Notes: generated by a model not told the origin, from the letters alone. A DNA stretch of 64,000 nucleotides from Phycomyces blakesleeanus NRRL 1555(-) (GCF_001638985.1 NW_017265138.1:1913993-1977992), one strand, 5' to 3'; counted from the first letter of the stretch, positions 48,501-59,886 are shown. A program made the numbers and translations.

Positions 48501-50088
48501 NNNNNNNNNNCTCAAAATATTTACGGGATGCAATAGTAGGCACACGGCTGCAAGAAATGCAGAAAAAAAAAATATGTCGGTCAAGAGTACATTGTGCATG
48601 CATGAGTGCATAATTATTATAATTATTTCTTACAGCTTAGTGTCATATTTGGCTATTAATAAAAAAAATACAAAGACAATTTATAAATACTTGAGCTCAA
48701 TAGACATCATATTATAACTTACCCATATCCATAGTGTTATAGCGCAGGATCTAAGATATAATTAAATCATTAGTGTCTTTGTAATTCAATTCATAATTCT
48801 TGATACTTACGGCTGTGTCATCTTCATCCGGGCCTCGGCTCATTGACTCGGAAGAGTGTGCTGTAGCTTGAAGCACAAGTGGGTGGCCAATTGCAAGCGA
48901 ATTGAGCCAGTAATCTTGCGTGATAAACGAAACATCGCTGGACATGCCATCCACATTGTACTCCTCTGTTTCACGAATAGACAAATCATCGGTAAGTAAT
49001 CACCGATAGTAATGATTAGCAAAAAGAAAAAAAGGCTTACTAAAGAGTCTTGGAAGGATATAACTCCAGGCAGCTTGAGGGTCTCTCTATTAAAGAAATA
49101 TATAATTTAAGAATTGTATATTCAATAAAGTTAAAAAAAAAAAAAGGGGGGGGGGGGGGGGGGGGAGGAGGCGGACTTGGCTGTTAGGGTTTGACTTACG
49201 GTGCCATTATCCCAAGCAAGGACAGGTAAGAGAACCTTGATACCTTTCTTGTGGAACTGTTCGACTAAACCACGGGTTCCAAATGTACCTGAAGATATAT
49301 ATATATATGTGTATGTATTGTTTGTTGATTAGTATTTGTTATTGTACCTTTGATAACAATGCTGTCCTACCTCCGGGAAGGCACCGGAAAAAGTCTTCTG
49401 TGTTACGACTGTCACATCCCATGTTGGGGACTGAGGGCCAAATCTTCGTTACCGAAAAAAAAGAAAGACGTTATTCAGGGCTCTTTGAATGAGACAATTC
49501 AGGAGAGTAAAAGGAGAAGGTGTAAAGGGGGGTGGAAAGGAAAAAGGGGGAATATGAGGGGTGGTTGGCGCTAACTTACAACAACAGAGTCTATTTGACC
49601 ATAACGCTCTTCGGTATCTGTGATGCAAAGTAAGATATATACACAAGGGTCAGAAAATAAAATAAAGTAAAATAAAATGTATGCGTACAAATACACACGC
49701 AAATCGTATGTCTATCTATATTTCAATTTACCTTTCAAAAAGCGGTCAACGGTGTATGTGTTGGTCTTGTAATCGTACAAGAACAGATCGTGAGCCATTA
49801 CATGTGGCTGAACATAGCTGGCTGTTACCCACTATATATATATATTTAGTAGAAAAAATGTTAACCGAAATATTTACAATTTGCTTTAATTAATTTTTCT
49901 TTTACCTCCAGAGATGGTACATCATGACCAGCCGTAATATCATCTTTTGGAGCCTTTTCGGATTGTTCGCGACGCCATTTACGCATAGCCATGTTCCAGT
50001 GAGCAAATTCACGTGGAGAGGTGGGACCATCAATCTGGTGAGGACGCAGCTTGAGATTGTACTCTCCGGTCAAAGGCTTGATAAGCAT
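45562..50088 (-). CDS. Two-domain protein: N-terminal barrel-like domain plus C-terminal formylglycine-generating-enzyme (FGE/SUMF) domain
   Basis: Minus strand, 14 exons: 50088-49906, 49831-49732, 49617-49580, 49443-49371, 49288-49200, 49086-49041, 48965-48811, 48750-48723, 48652-48634, then 47478-47366, 47244-46618, 46519-46480, 46379-46134 and 46018-45562. These sum to 2214 nt, an open 737-residue protein. Exons 7-9 are also present in the false copy at 47442-48410, which must be skipped. The N-terminal half (ERYGQIDSVVIWPSVPNMGCDSR, GLVEQFHKKGIKVLLPVLAWDNGT, EYNVDGMSSDVSF, HPLVLQATAHSSESMSRG) reads like a glycosidase-type TIM barrel. The C-terminal quarter is FGE-sulfatase-like: FYMDIYPVTEKQFKEFL, LPHEWEWQYVAQGG, YPWGE, FGVYDLVGNVWEWTD, VIRGGSYY, FPQAYRNDEHGKY, GFRCVKD. 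I recall similar fusions in other microbial eukaryotes but no function. No signal peptide is seen. Confidence 0.8.
47442..48410. repeat. False duplicate of 48511-49479 on the left side of the assembly gap
   Basis: From 47442 to about 48096 the sequence is identical to 48511-49165 at a constant offset of 1069 bp, introns included. From 48097 on, it is a degraded version of 49166-49479: the same words recur with many substitutions that extend homopolymers (for example CCCCTTTTCCCC and AAAAAAACCC). That decay after a 13-A/20-G homopolymer is what a trailing low-quality Sanger read looks like. Exons inside this copy (47565-47583, 47654-47681, 47742-47896) repeat those of the real gene. Bases 47442-47478 belong to true exon 10. 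Confidence 0.92.
48411..48510. other. Assembly gap, 100 N
   Basis: Exactly 100 unknown bases, the conventional size for a gap of unknown length. Because both flanks carry the same sequence, the true gap is probably negative, meaning the contigs overlap. Confidence 0.98.
49133..49165. repeat. A13-G20 homopolymer pair in an intron
   Basis: Thirteen A followed by twenty G on the plus strand (poly-C/poly-T on the sense strand of the minus gene), in the intron between exons 5 and 6. The same tract occurs at 48064-48096 in the false copy. It is the likely cause of the sequencing and assembly failure. Confidence 0.8.
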
Positions 50089-51644
50089 TGTGCTATAGAT
50101 GGGATGAAGGAGTTAACTGAGTAAGGTGAATAGAAAAACTGGAAAGAAAGAAAGAGAGCTATTTGACAGTAGTTTATATACTTTCCAAAAAAAATTAGTG
50201 TTTATAATCATTAGAAGTATCACAGACTTTACTATACCTTAATATAATATATTATACTCTTCTTCACAGTATAAATATTGCTGTGCTATAAAACCAAGAG
50301 AGAGAGAGAGAGAAAAGAGGGGTGATGATTACACTTTCTGTGGTGGCAAAACAGTTTGTGATTCTGTGTATGTATGTATGTATGGGTGTATGGGTGTATG
50401 GGTGTATGTGTACAGATGTGTATGCAGATCCAAAAATAAGCTGACAGCCGTAACACTATTGAAGGTCAAACAGACGATCAAATAACTAGACTTTGTCTCG
50501 ATCAATAAACAGTTTGGACATCTTATTTCCACTGCTATTATTTTTGTTGTTTATTTATTTTATGCACCAACAATAAGCTCAACGCCTCTTCTAAAACAAA
50601 TTCAATATTAACCCCCAATTCTCCTATGTGCTATCTTTTATTTTTACTTTAAGTGAAAATAACAACAAGATGTGTGTGAGGCCTGTTATAGAAAATAAAC
50701 ACAAAATAAAGCAATAAATACATCCCTTGATTCCTTGATTCCTTGATTCTAGCCTTTAATCGTACATGCAAAATCTTTCTATGGATATATGGCTGCTATA
50801 TATCTATACCTATTACATCTCCATGTATCTCTAAATGTCTTCGAGAGAGTGTCCTAGATGATAGATACGCCTAATTTCTTTTTTTAGACGATCTGCTTAA
50901 AGGTAAACCAAAATAAAACCAAAATAAAAACCGGCAGGTTACTGAAACACTTTCCAAAAAAGAAAAGAAAAACAAAATCCCTTTGCTGTTTTAGCTGACA
51001 AAACATTGTAAATCCAACCACCACTAAAAAAAAAAGAAAGGCCAAAAAGAGTTTATCGAATTGGAGACAGTGAAGAGCATGAAGCTGATATTAATAATAT
51101 TCATGTTCATAGTAAAGACGCTTTGTTTTTTTTTTAAAAAAAAATAAATAAATTTAAAGACATTTGGCAGATTAAATATTAAATATTAAATATTAGATAT
51201 TAAATGAGACATTTATTTATTTATTTATTTGGTCGTTACATTGGAAAGATATTTTTGGTCTTGTAATTAATATTAGATATATAAATGGGCTCTTCATTAA
51301 CTCGTATCTATAAAGAGAAGGGAAGAAAGCAAAAAAAAAGCTTATAAATAATTTTATACAAAAGATTGCATTAAAGAAGTTGTACTTCTTTACAGATATC
51401 TTTAGACAATTCTTTACTTGTCACAAATAGCTTTAGTCAACTTTCTTTAACAAAAGACACTCAATCTCTTGCAAAGATATCCTCCAACTTCGTTCACAGT
51501 GACGACTTTGCTTTTATTAAATTCAATTTGCATTGAACAAAAATTAAATAAAATTTAAATTAAATAAAATAAAATAGCAAGGCCTTTTATATATATAATA
51601 TATATATATATACAGATTGACATTATTAAACCACACAATTATCA
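50089..51644. promoter_or_regulatory. Divergent promoter region between the FGE-domain gene and INTS13
   Basis: The 1.55-kb AT-rich spacer holds (GA)n at 50301-50315, GTATGGGT repeats (50366-50410), three copies of CCTTGATT (50725-50748), a T10A9 palindrome (51126-51144) and repeated AAATATT units (51170-51205). A TATATA stretch lies about 40 bp before the INTS13 start codon. No gene is supported. Confidence 0.45.
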
Positions 51645-54120
51645 ATGACAGAACCACGTACAATTGTGGTGCTGGATGGTCATCCATCTACAATATCATT
51701 AACTGTTGCCCCTCCAGATCCTAATCTTACTGGTTTACGTACGTCTAGTTTCTTCAAATCAACAATAATGATCAGCAAAACTGACACATAAATCACAGCA
51801 CAATTACCACCATTCCCATTATGGTCATCAATTGTAGATGGTACACTAGGATTTTGTCGAATTGCATGGGATCTTTGTAGACCAGATCATGCACCCGTAA
51901 GCGAATTTTCAATAATACACCAACTCAACCATGCATGCATATATATATATATATATTGCATGTTACAAGAATGATCGTGATCATTCTTCTTTTTCAACAT
52001 TTACATTACTGTTACAGATACAATAATAATAATAATAATAAATATACATGCAGAAAGAAATAAAGAAATAAACTTTTAAAACAAATAAAATAAAATAAAA
52101 TAGGTTCAAGTGCTTGTAGCCAAACAAGAAACCCAAGTACTTAATTCATGGCGAGATATCGATCAAAGTCTTGTCAAAGTCTCTAATGGTTTCCGTGCTG
52201 CTCAACCAAACAGCCCTCTGTTGCCTAGTGACAAACCGCGTCTGGCGGCGGCCATCAAGGACGCATTTATGGCTCTCTTGTTAAACAAAGGGCCGCCTCT
52301 ACCTCCATGGCGGCGGTTTAGAATCGTCCTCGTAATCCTACGCAAAAGACCAGACGAGGTCGGATACATGTACCGAGACAATGAAGACGACAAGGAAGCA
52401 GTCAATTTGAAGAGTCTTGTGTTTGAAGCATTGCATACATTGGCGCCTGACAAACTATCAACGTGAGTCTACAATATTCTTTTTTTTTAAAAAAAAGAAA
52501 TACATATGTGCATATGTACATACATACATATACATATACATATACACATAGGTAAAATGAAATGAAACGCCAAATGACTTGTTGTTGTTGTTTTTTCTGA
52601 TTTGCATAGGATCAAACATGTACAGGTGGATGTACTGAGGCTACTTCCGAGTAATGAATCTCTTACAGACATGTTGCCTTGCCAGGTATTGTATTGTATT
52701 TTCATTTCATTTCATTTTCATAATTAAATGAAAATGATTATTGATTTATCTTAGATATCTCCACAACTGACATTGTCAGTCTACAACGTACCAAATGGAA
52801 GACATGATCTTCATCAGGCCATGATCAATCTGGCCCAGCAATACTACAATATAAATCATTTGCTGGTTTCTAACATTCCCATGAAGGTACAACCAAATCT
52901 TAACTTTTCTTTAATAACTCGAACTATTATACAACTATTTGATTCTTAATTGTTTATCTGTAATAACCGCCTTAATATCATAGACCAAGGCAGATCTGGC
53001 TCATCCCAACCAAACTACAACAAAATCCGTCGAATTCTATTACCAAGCCGGTTGCCAGCATCGCCTTGATCCTAAAACACCTACATCCGAATCAAGACTT
53101 CATCATCCAGATTTCCTCAAAGAGCGTACCACAAATCTCTTGTACTTGAAACGTAGTAAGCGCTCAGGTAAAACAAAAACAAAAACTATATACATTTATA
53201 TATATATATATCTGTGTGTGTTTGTGTGTAAAACTCAAGAACATGTTATTAGACAGTGGATGGTGCACCTGCATGCATGCAATTTCTCCTATCAAAGTAA
53301 GTTTTCTTTTTCTTTTTCTTCTTCTTCTTTTGGTGTATATATGTTTGTAATAATATTTTTTTGAAACTGCCATGATAGCCTTCAGATCCACCTACAGAAG
53401 TGTTTTTGGAAATGATACTCAAAGGTACGTTTGAATTCTCTTTAGAATCCTCAAGAGTTATAATACAAAAAAAATGAATGTCCCTAAAATCTGTATATAC
53501 ATATATACATATATACATATATACATATAGGAAGCTCGTCTTATTTGGTGACAGCAGAAGCCCACGAGACTAACAAAAAAACTTGGACTCACATGTTGAT
53601 GGAACATCAAGGTACACCTTTTTGCTTTATTTTATTTTATTTTATTCTATTCTAATTTGATTTAATTTAATGTAATTTAACATATATATGTATGTATTTG
53701 ACATTATTGGCGTATAACAATCTATTCTAATATACGCACCGCTTTCTTCTTGCTTTTATATGTGTGCTGTGTGCTTATCTAGGGGGGGTTTATTTGAGGT
53801 GTCTTGATCGCCAAACTGAGGCGTTGTTTTCTAAAGCAGAAGGTGTCCCGATCAAGCAAGATCCGGAAAGACACAATGTAAAACAAGAACCAGATGGTGG
53901 TATAGGTATAGGAGGAGGAGGAGGAATAACTCCAATCAAGAAAGAATTATTCGTAAAAGATGAGTTTGGACCACCCGTTCCCATTATTGAGGATCGTCCC
54001 TCTGTTCCTGTCGCTGTTACTCTTCCAAAACCTGCTGTAAATGTGTCTGCCGCAACTCTCCAAGTAAGTAAAGACTAAACATATAATTATTAAAACTAGA
54101 TTTTAATTTCATTTTAATCT

Positions 54121-54152
<32 letters not shown>

Positions 54153-56097
54153 TATATAAAAAAGGAATTCATGGATAGTTGTGTACGGCCATGTGTGTTT
54201 GAAAGCTATGAACAATTCTTGGGTGTATCTGGACCAGGCAACCCATGCGAATTGGTGCCTTTTAATCCTTTTCGTTACTCACACCAAGACACCTTGCCGG
54301 CTCTTTTGAGTACGATGGCTACAAAAGACAACAAGGTTTTTACAAACCAATACCTCGAACGAGCTGCAAGGTGGCGTACTTGCATGCGAGACTGTAATGG
54401 CACAGACAAGTTTCCGGTTAATCTTGAGGCGAGATCTATTGCCTCTTGTTCTGTCGATGTTTTGAACGGTTCACCTCTCGGAACCGGGTTTGGCGTTGCT
54501 TCTGTAAGTAATAAAGAAAAATATAAGATCGTAGCTTTTCTTTTTTTTTTTAATTATTAAGATGAATATGAACCAAAAAAAAAACCTAAAACAAAAAAGG
54601 TGTATCTTTAAACAAGGGGGGCAGGAGTAAAAGAAAATAAAGAAGAGGAAAAAGAAGAAGAACAAAAAGGGGTGAATGGAAGGGGTAAAAGGGGGGCAAA
54701 TTGAAAGGGGAGGAGTAGGGGTGTGTGTGTGTGTGTAGGGATCAAGAGCTAAGAAATAAAGAGAGAGAAAGAGAGGGACGGGGGGTGGTAGTCTTGTGCA
54801 GATAAGTTCTGTTTTTATTTCTCACGTAAAAAACAAAAAAAATCAATAATGATAATATCAAAATCTATAGGGGCTTGTCAATGATTTGTTTGAACAGTTG
54901 GAGGGAATTGTTTTACAAGACCAAATTCGAGACATGCAGGCTGCAGAAGGGTTGGTTGATATGGTAAGAGCTGTGTGTGTTTATTTCTTGGTTGTTGTTG
55001 ATGGCATTAATAAGTCTGATTTTTGTGTTATTTCTGGCGCACTTGTAAAAAAAAAAAGCTTATTGATGAACTGTCAATGGCACTTCGAGGTACTCCAAAA
55101 AATGTATTTCCAAAATCACTTCGTGGAAAGCCAGTTCAGTAAGTTATAATTTCTTTCTTTGATGTTTGTAGATTAAAAGAAGTCTAAATCAACTTTTTTT
55201 TTCTTATATGTATTTATGTATCCAATATGAAGGTTATTAGCCAAGAAGCTCTTGCTTGCTCTGCAACTGGTTGCCAAGAGATTTATGGACAACTCTCCCA
55301 GTCATACTATTGTGGGTTATAAGCTTTTAAAGCTGATTATTTATTATTATTTACACTAACCCTTGAACTTACATATATATATATTTAAAAAAACCCGTCA
55401 TTTTCCAATCTTTGTGCATGTGTATCTGTAACAGTTGTGTACTCGTCTTTTGACAATGATTACTCAAAAGACGGTTCCTAAAGAACAACAAGAGCAACTG
55501 CCTGTTCAAAAGCCTGTCAATACTACCCAGCAAGATTCTGGAATTGAAATGGCGTGGCGCCAGAGCCAGCACTACCAAAACATGAGCCACCGTGAGAGAG
55601 AAGACGCTGTTATTACAGATGGAATGGACAGTAATCTCAACAAAGATCAAGGGTTCAAGTCACAAAACCGAGGTCAGCCCGGAATTAATCCTCTTTTCCG
55701 CGGTCGTCGCGGTAAAGGGTTGGATAACACAGGGCCCGCCGTGGGCAATAATAATAATAATAGTAGTATTGGTGGTGGTAATAATAATGGACCTGACAAG
55801 ATCAAGTATCCTGGTCCATCGGCTATGTACAAGTCATATCTTGATATGGCACCACCTACTATTGAGGAGAAGGCAGCCGAAGAAGCCGAAGAAGAAAAGG
55901 CATTGGGAGTACCCCAAAGTATTCATTGGGCATATTGGAAAACTCGCCAGATCCGGAAACGTGGGTTCCGTGAAGAAAAGGATCCCTACGATGGCACTGA
56001 ATTGGTTCACAAACAAGGAGGAGGGTGGCAAAGAGCCAAGAAAGAATTTGATAGTCGATTGCCTGTTCATGGAGGAGAACAAGGCGAATTGATATAA
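51645..56097 (+). CDS. Integrator complex subunit 13 / Asunder homologue
   Basis: About 14 exons; exon 1 is 51645-51738 and the second starts about 51801. The start MTEPRTIVVLDGHPS, then LWSSIVDGTLGFCRIAWDLC, then VLVAKQETQVLNSWRDIDQ matches the animal Asunder/INTS13 N-terminus (VVDHCPY, CRIMYDI, HVLNSWTQEDQ). Further matches are LHQAMINLAQQYYNINHLLVSNIPMK, SGWCTCMHAISPIKPSDPPTEVFLEMILKG, and TWTHMLMEHQGGVYLRCL (animal HMLSSHGGEIFLHVL). The last third is Asn/Gly-rich and lineage-specific, ending in a conserved-looking YWKTRQIRKRGFREEKDPYDG block. The stop codon is at 56095. Animal INTS13 forms a module with INTS10/14 within Integrator, which cleaves snRNAs and terminates paused Pol II. Integrator is missing from yeast, so this is notable. 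Function here is inferred from homology only. Confidence 0.82.
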
Positions 56098-56304
56098 TAA
56101 ACAAACAAAACAAAAAAGAATAGCCATGGGTTTATACTATACATAGACGCATCTATATATCTATATATCTATGTATCTATGTATCTATTTCTACTATGCA
56201 TTTTGTAATTGTATTTGTGTTCGTATTCATATATAAAATTACACATCTCATTTGTAAAAAGTAAAGAAAAATAACCCTAAAAGTAAAGGTCTCAATTTTT
56301 GACA
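56098..56304. other. Short convergent 3' flanks
   Basis: Between INTS13 and the minus-strand membrane-protein gene; contains CTATATAT and CTATGTAT repeats (56150-56190). Confidence 0.5.
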
Positions 56305-57546
56305 TTAGCCCATTGCCTGACCAAACGCATTGGAGGCTGCATTCACACCCCAGTTAAGATTAAGGGCTGCCTCTGCCTTGGGTGGTGGTGGTGCTTCGGG
56401 ATGTTCACGCCAAAAGGCGACTTGTTGACATATGTGACTATTGACAAAGGATGAATATATCCAAGTGAAGCAAGACATGCATATTGTAATCAATCCAAAA
56501 ATCAGGTATCCAGCCAGCTGGGCATGTCCAATGTCAGATCCTGTTTCGACTACGATAACCTTGACCACAAAACCAATAACCAACATCATTCCCCATGCAC
56601 CAGTCATGATTCTCATGTCTGTTCTAAATCTTGCTGCGTGTGTGTAGAGCCTGTTGATAATAACAAGCTTATCAATTAATCAATATACATATATATATAG
56701 ATCACTACTAAATTAAAAGACCATATCATATCGATAGTCTCTTATTGTTATTTACCAGTCCATCTTTTGAGCCTTTGTTTTTGGTTTTGTATTTCCGAGT
56801 CGTTGGTCATCGTGTGCCTGAAGAACTTCGTCTGCTTCTTGACGGGGCATAATCTGACTTGCAATTTGGTACACCAATGGTCGGACTTCAAATGATCCGA
56901 AACGGATTGGCACAAGAGACAATAGACAGAATAAGCCAACCATAAGAGGAGTTATGGATTCACAAATTGTGGCCACTTGTTCACTTGGCTCAGCAATAGA
57001 CTTTTTTTTATTTCTTTAAATATGAGAATACAATAGTAAAATGTTGAAAGGGGAGACTTACTATTATAATTACCATTATTGCTATTGTATATATATAGAT
57101 AAGAAGAAGAAAAGAAGAGAAAAGATGACATACCACAATGCCAGTAATGAGGAAACTAATTCCAGCAACTAAGCCGAGAAGATCGAGCCTTCGTTCCTTT
57201 GCCATTCGTCTGAATAAATACCAAGAGTTTTTGCATATTTAATTTTTTTATTGTTTTGCTGATAAGAAGTATAGACTCACGTCAGAACACTGACTAGAGG
57301 TGGGGAGGATGCTACAACCATGGCCAGCACTTGGCCAATGATCGGCCGTAATAAGTGATACAGTAATATAGGCAAACCAATGTCCCACAGAAGCGCAATA
57401 AAAAGGTTTAAGCAGGGACGACCTGAAAAGAAAGAGAAACTAAAGATATCTTGGACAGTTCCGAGGTCCATTGGGAGGTCCTCGTCTTGTTCACCAAGAC
57501 GATGTGTCAAGGGAACAGTATCTTGTGAGACCTCCTTGCTCACCAT
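56305..57546 (-). CDS. Polytopic membrane protein, VC0807-like family (310 aa)
   Basis: Four exons on the minus strand, 57546-57281, 57209-57134, 57000-56756 and 56650-56305, sum to 933 nt. After a 50-residue hydrophilic N-terminus (MVSKEVSQDTVPLTHRLGEQ) come membrane segments in the order LFIALLWDIGLPILLYHLLRP, VLAMVVASSPPLVSVL, then RRLDLLGLVAGISFLITGIV, ITPLMVGLFCLLSLVPIRF, and two or three more in the last exon (WGMMLVIGFVVKVIVVE, LAGYLIFGLITICMSCFTW). The P-L-L-Y-x-L-L-R-P, S-S-x-P and RRLDxLGL pattern is that of bacterial/fungal VC0807-type proteins of unknown function. The C-terminus is short and Ala/Pro rich. A CRE-like TGACGTCA lies upstream at 57666-57673. Function is unknown. Confidence 0.75.
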
Positions 57547-59886
57547 GACTGCTTTGTTCTATGACCTTTTTTTTTAAAAAAAAAAAAAGAACAAAAACAA
57601 AAAAGAAAAGAAAAAAGGGGAGAAATAAAGAGGAGTGTGGCAAGAAGGAGTAAGGCAGGAGGTGATGACGTCAAGGAGGTGTGTGCGTAAAAATGTGGAT
57701 AAATGTGGATAAATATGTGTTTGCGTGATCCCCGGAAGTCGGATAAACCTACTATGATCATATTGACACACACAGGGTAGCTTGTAAGAGCCAATGCAAC
57801 TTTGTTACGATACTATTATGACGAAGAAGGTTCCAATTGTATGGTGTATATGCCCAGGTTACTAGCTAGTACAAATCTTTTGCCCGTAATGGAGGCTTTG
57901 TAACAGGGGACAATAGGTAGATATCCAATCCAACAGTTAGGATAATTCAAATAAGATTGATTTAATTGGTTAGGCGTATGAGAGGGGGATGATAATCTGC
58001 TGTCAAAATATGGAAAACGGGAAAGAAAAGGTGTTTTTAACAAAGTAATGGAGAAGAAGAGGATGCTTTATTATTCTTTGCTAAACGTCCTCTGATAAAT
58101 GGCCTACTATGCACTGCCTCTTAACGTTCATGCTTTATTGTTCATTCTTGTATTCCGAGATAGAGGCGGCTGCCAGCTACCATAGCCACTACCATAACCG
58201 CTACTACGCCCACCGTCTCACTAAGACGGTCTCTAATGTGACTCAAGATTTTGTATGGATGATGGAAAGTTTGCCATTCAGATCATCAAATCTTTTGGTT
58301 TGAGAGTAAGGAGGATTTTTCAGGTTAAGCAAGATATGGCTTATAATCAAGAGAAAAAAAGGCAAATTCATTCTTGAATAGAGCTTACAGCAAGAATCAT
58401 TATTAGAAAACAAAACAGTAGCTACACTATACAGCTAAATCAGCACGAAATTCAAAAGAATAATATATATATATATATATTATTTCAGTATCTGACAAGA
58501 GCAACATCTGCTTCGAAAGGCCAAACCATCAGACGAACAACCGGTTTTTTTCTTGTTCTTGAGGATACTACCCATTTTTCGGTTGATATATTAAGACAGT
58601 TTCCTTTGATGATCATCTTTTTTTTTTAAAAAAAAAGAGATAGGCACAGACCTTTAGGAAAATAAATTAAAAGTGAATAAGCACTCAATTGTAGCCTAGA
58701 AGCCAAATGTTTTTATCTTTGCCTTTGTCAAGCAATTGACTAATTAAAATCTTACTCCCACATGTTACAAAGACCATTAGAAAAGTTACTATATAAAAAA
58801 ATGTAAAGGATGGGGGGAGGGGGGGGGGGGGGGTAGGGATCAGACATGCTAAAAAATTATTGAGTAGAAATATACACTACGGTAAATAAAGCTAATTAAA
58901 AAAAACCCCCATAAAGAAGCTGCCTGAAATTAAAGATGAGCTTGTCTGCAAATAAACTATTTCAAACGGAACCTAAAATATTACTATGTCTGAGATGAAA
59001 AAAAAATCGGTTCTGAAAAGATTCAAAAACCAAGTAAAAAATATGGGGTAGACAGACGTAAAATATCTAGTCAAAGATGAAAAAAGAGCAAAATAAGTTT
59101 GGCCAATAGAATTAATTTATAACGGTCCGCACTTTTTATTTTAGTAAAAGAAAAAAGGAATTAAACTTGGTTCAAATGCATATTATATAAAATCCAGGTG
59201 CTCATAGATACTGTTCCTTTGATCAAAAGGGTGATTTTCATAATCTAATTGGCAAATAGAAGAAGACCAGTTAATCATAAATATTTTTTCTTTTTTTTTT
59301 TAAAAAAAAAAACCTAATCCAATGATACGACTTGGATTTTTGGAAATTTGTTTCATCTTTGATTAAATATTTTCAGTTGTCTACCCCCCAGATGTTAATA
59401 TATGTATATATATGGAAAGAAAGAGGAGTGTGCATATGAATGTGTGCAAATGTGTGTGTGTGTAGATATGTGCTTGTGTAATCCCCGGACGCCGGACAAA
59501 ACAACTCTCTATTCCTATCACTTTTATAGATATGATCAGAGTGCCATTTTTGGTAACAAATGCCCAAACGGGGTTTTTAGGTAGATTAAGGTATACAAGG
59601 GATTCTTTCTTTATTTATTTTTGTGTGTGTGTGCTTGAGATTTGAAGTATGGTGTTTTCTGTGCCATCAAATATTTGTCTTTTGTCTATTTTTTTTTTTG
59701 GCTAATGAAGCTCGTATATCGCAGTAGAATCAATGCAGTCCATAAATTCAATTGAAACATCTTTAAATCGAAAGGTGTGAGGAATAGAAGCCTTTCTGTA
59801 AAAATAATCCAAAAGAGAAGTTTGTTGATTACTGAAGAGTATATAGTGTTTTTGCTGCTTATATTAACTTCTTTTTTTTTAAATTT
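57547..59886. other. Gene-poor region with simple repeats
   Basis: Non-coding, AT-rich. It contains T9A13 (57567-57588), T10A9 (58618-58636) and T11A11 (59291-59312) palindromes, a poly-G tract (58812-58833) and two diverged copies of a GATCCCCGGAxGxCGGA-type motif (57717-57746 and 59469-59501). A slightly GC-richer patch at 58145-58305 could encode a short peptide containing RYYAHRLTKTVSNVTQDFVW and may be an old exon remnant, but I cannot assign it. Confidence 0.4.
58812..58833. repeat. Poly-G tract
   Basis: Near-continuous run of about 22 G with one A near its left end, in AT-rich non-coding DNA; G-quadruplex potential or a sequencing-prone site. Confidence 0.7.

Noticed and set aside
48123..48613. 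ORFs spanning the N gap
   Set aside because: They include undetermined bases and low-quality duplicate sequence.
58109..58303. 64-codon ORF in a GC-richer patch
   Set aside because: It may be an exon remnant, but there is no start context, homology or splice evidence.
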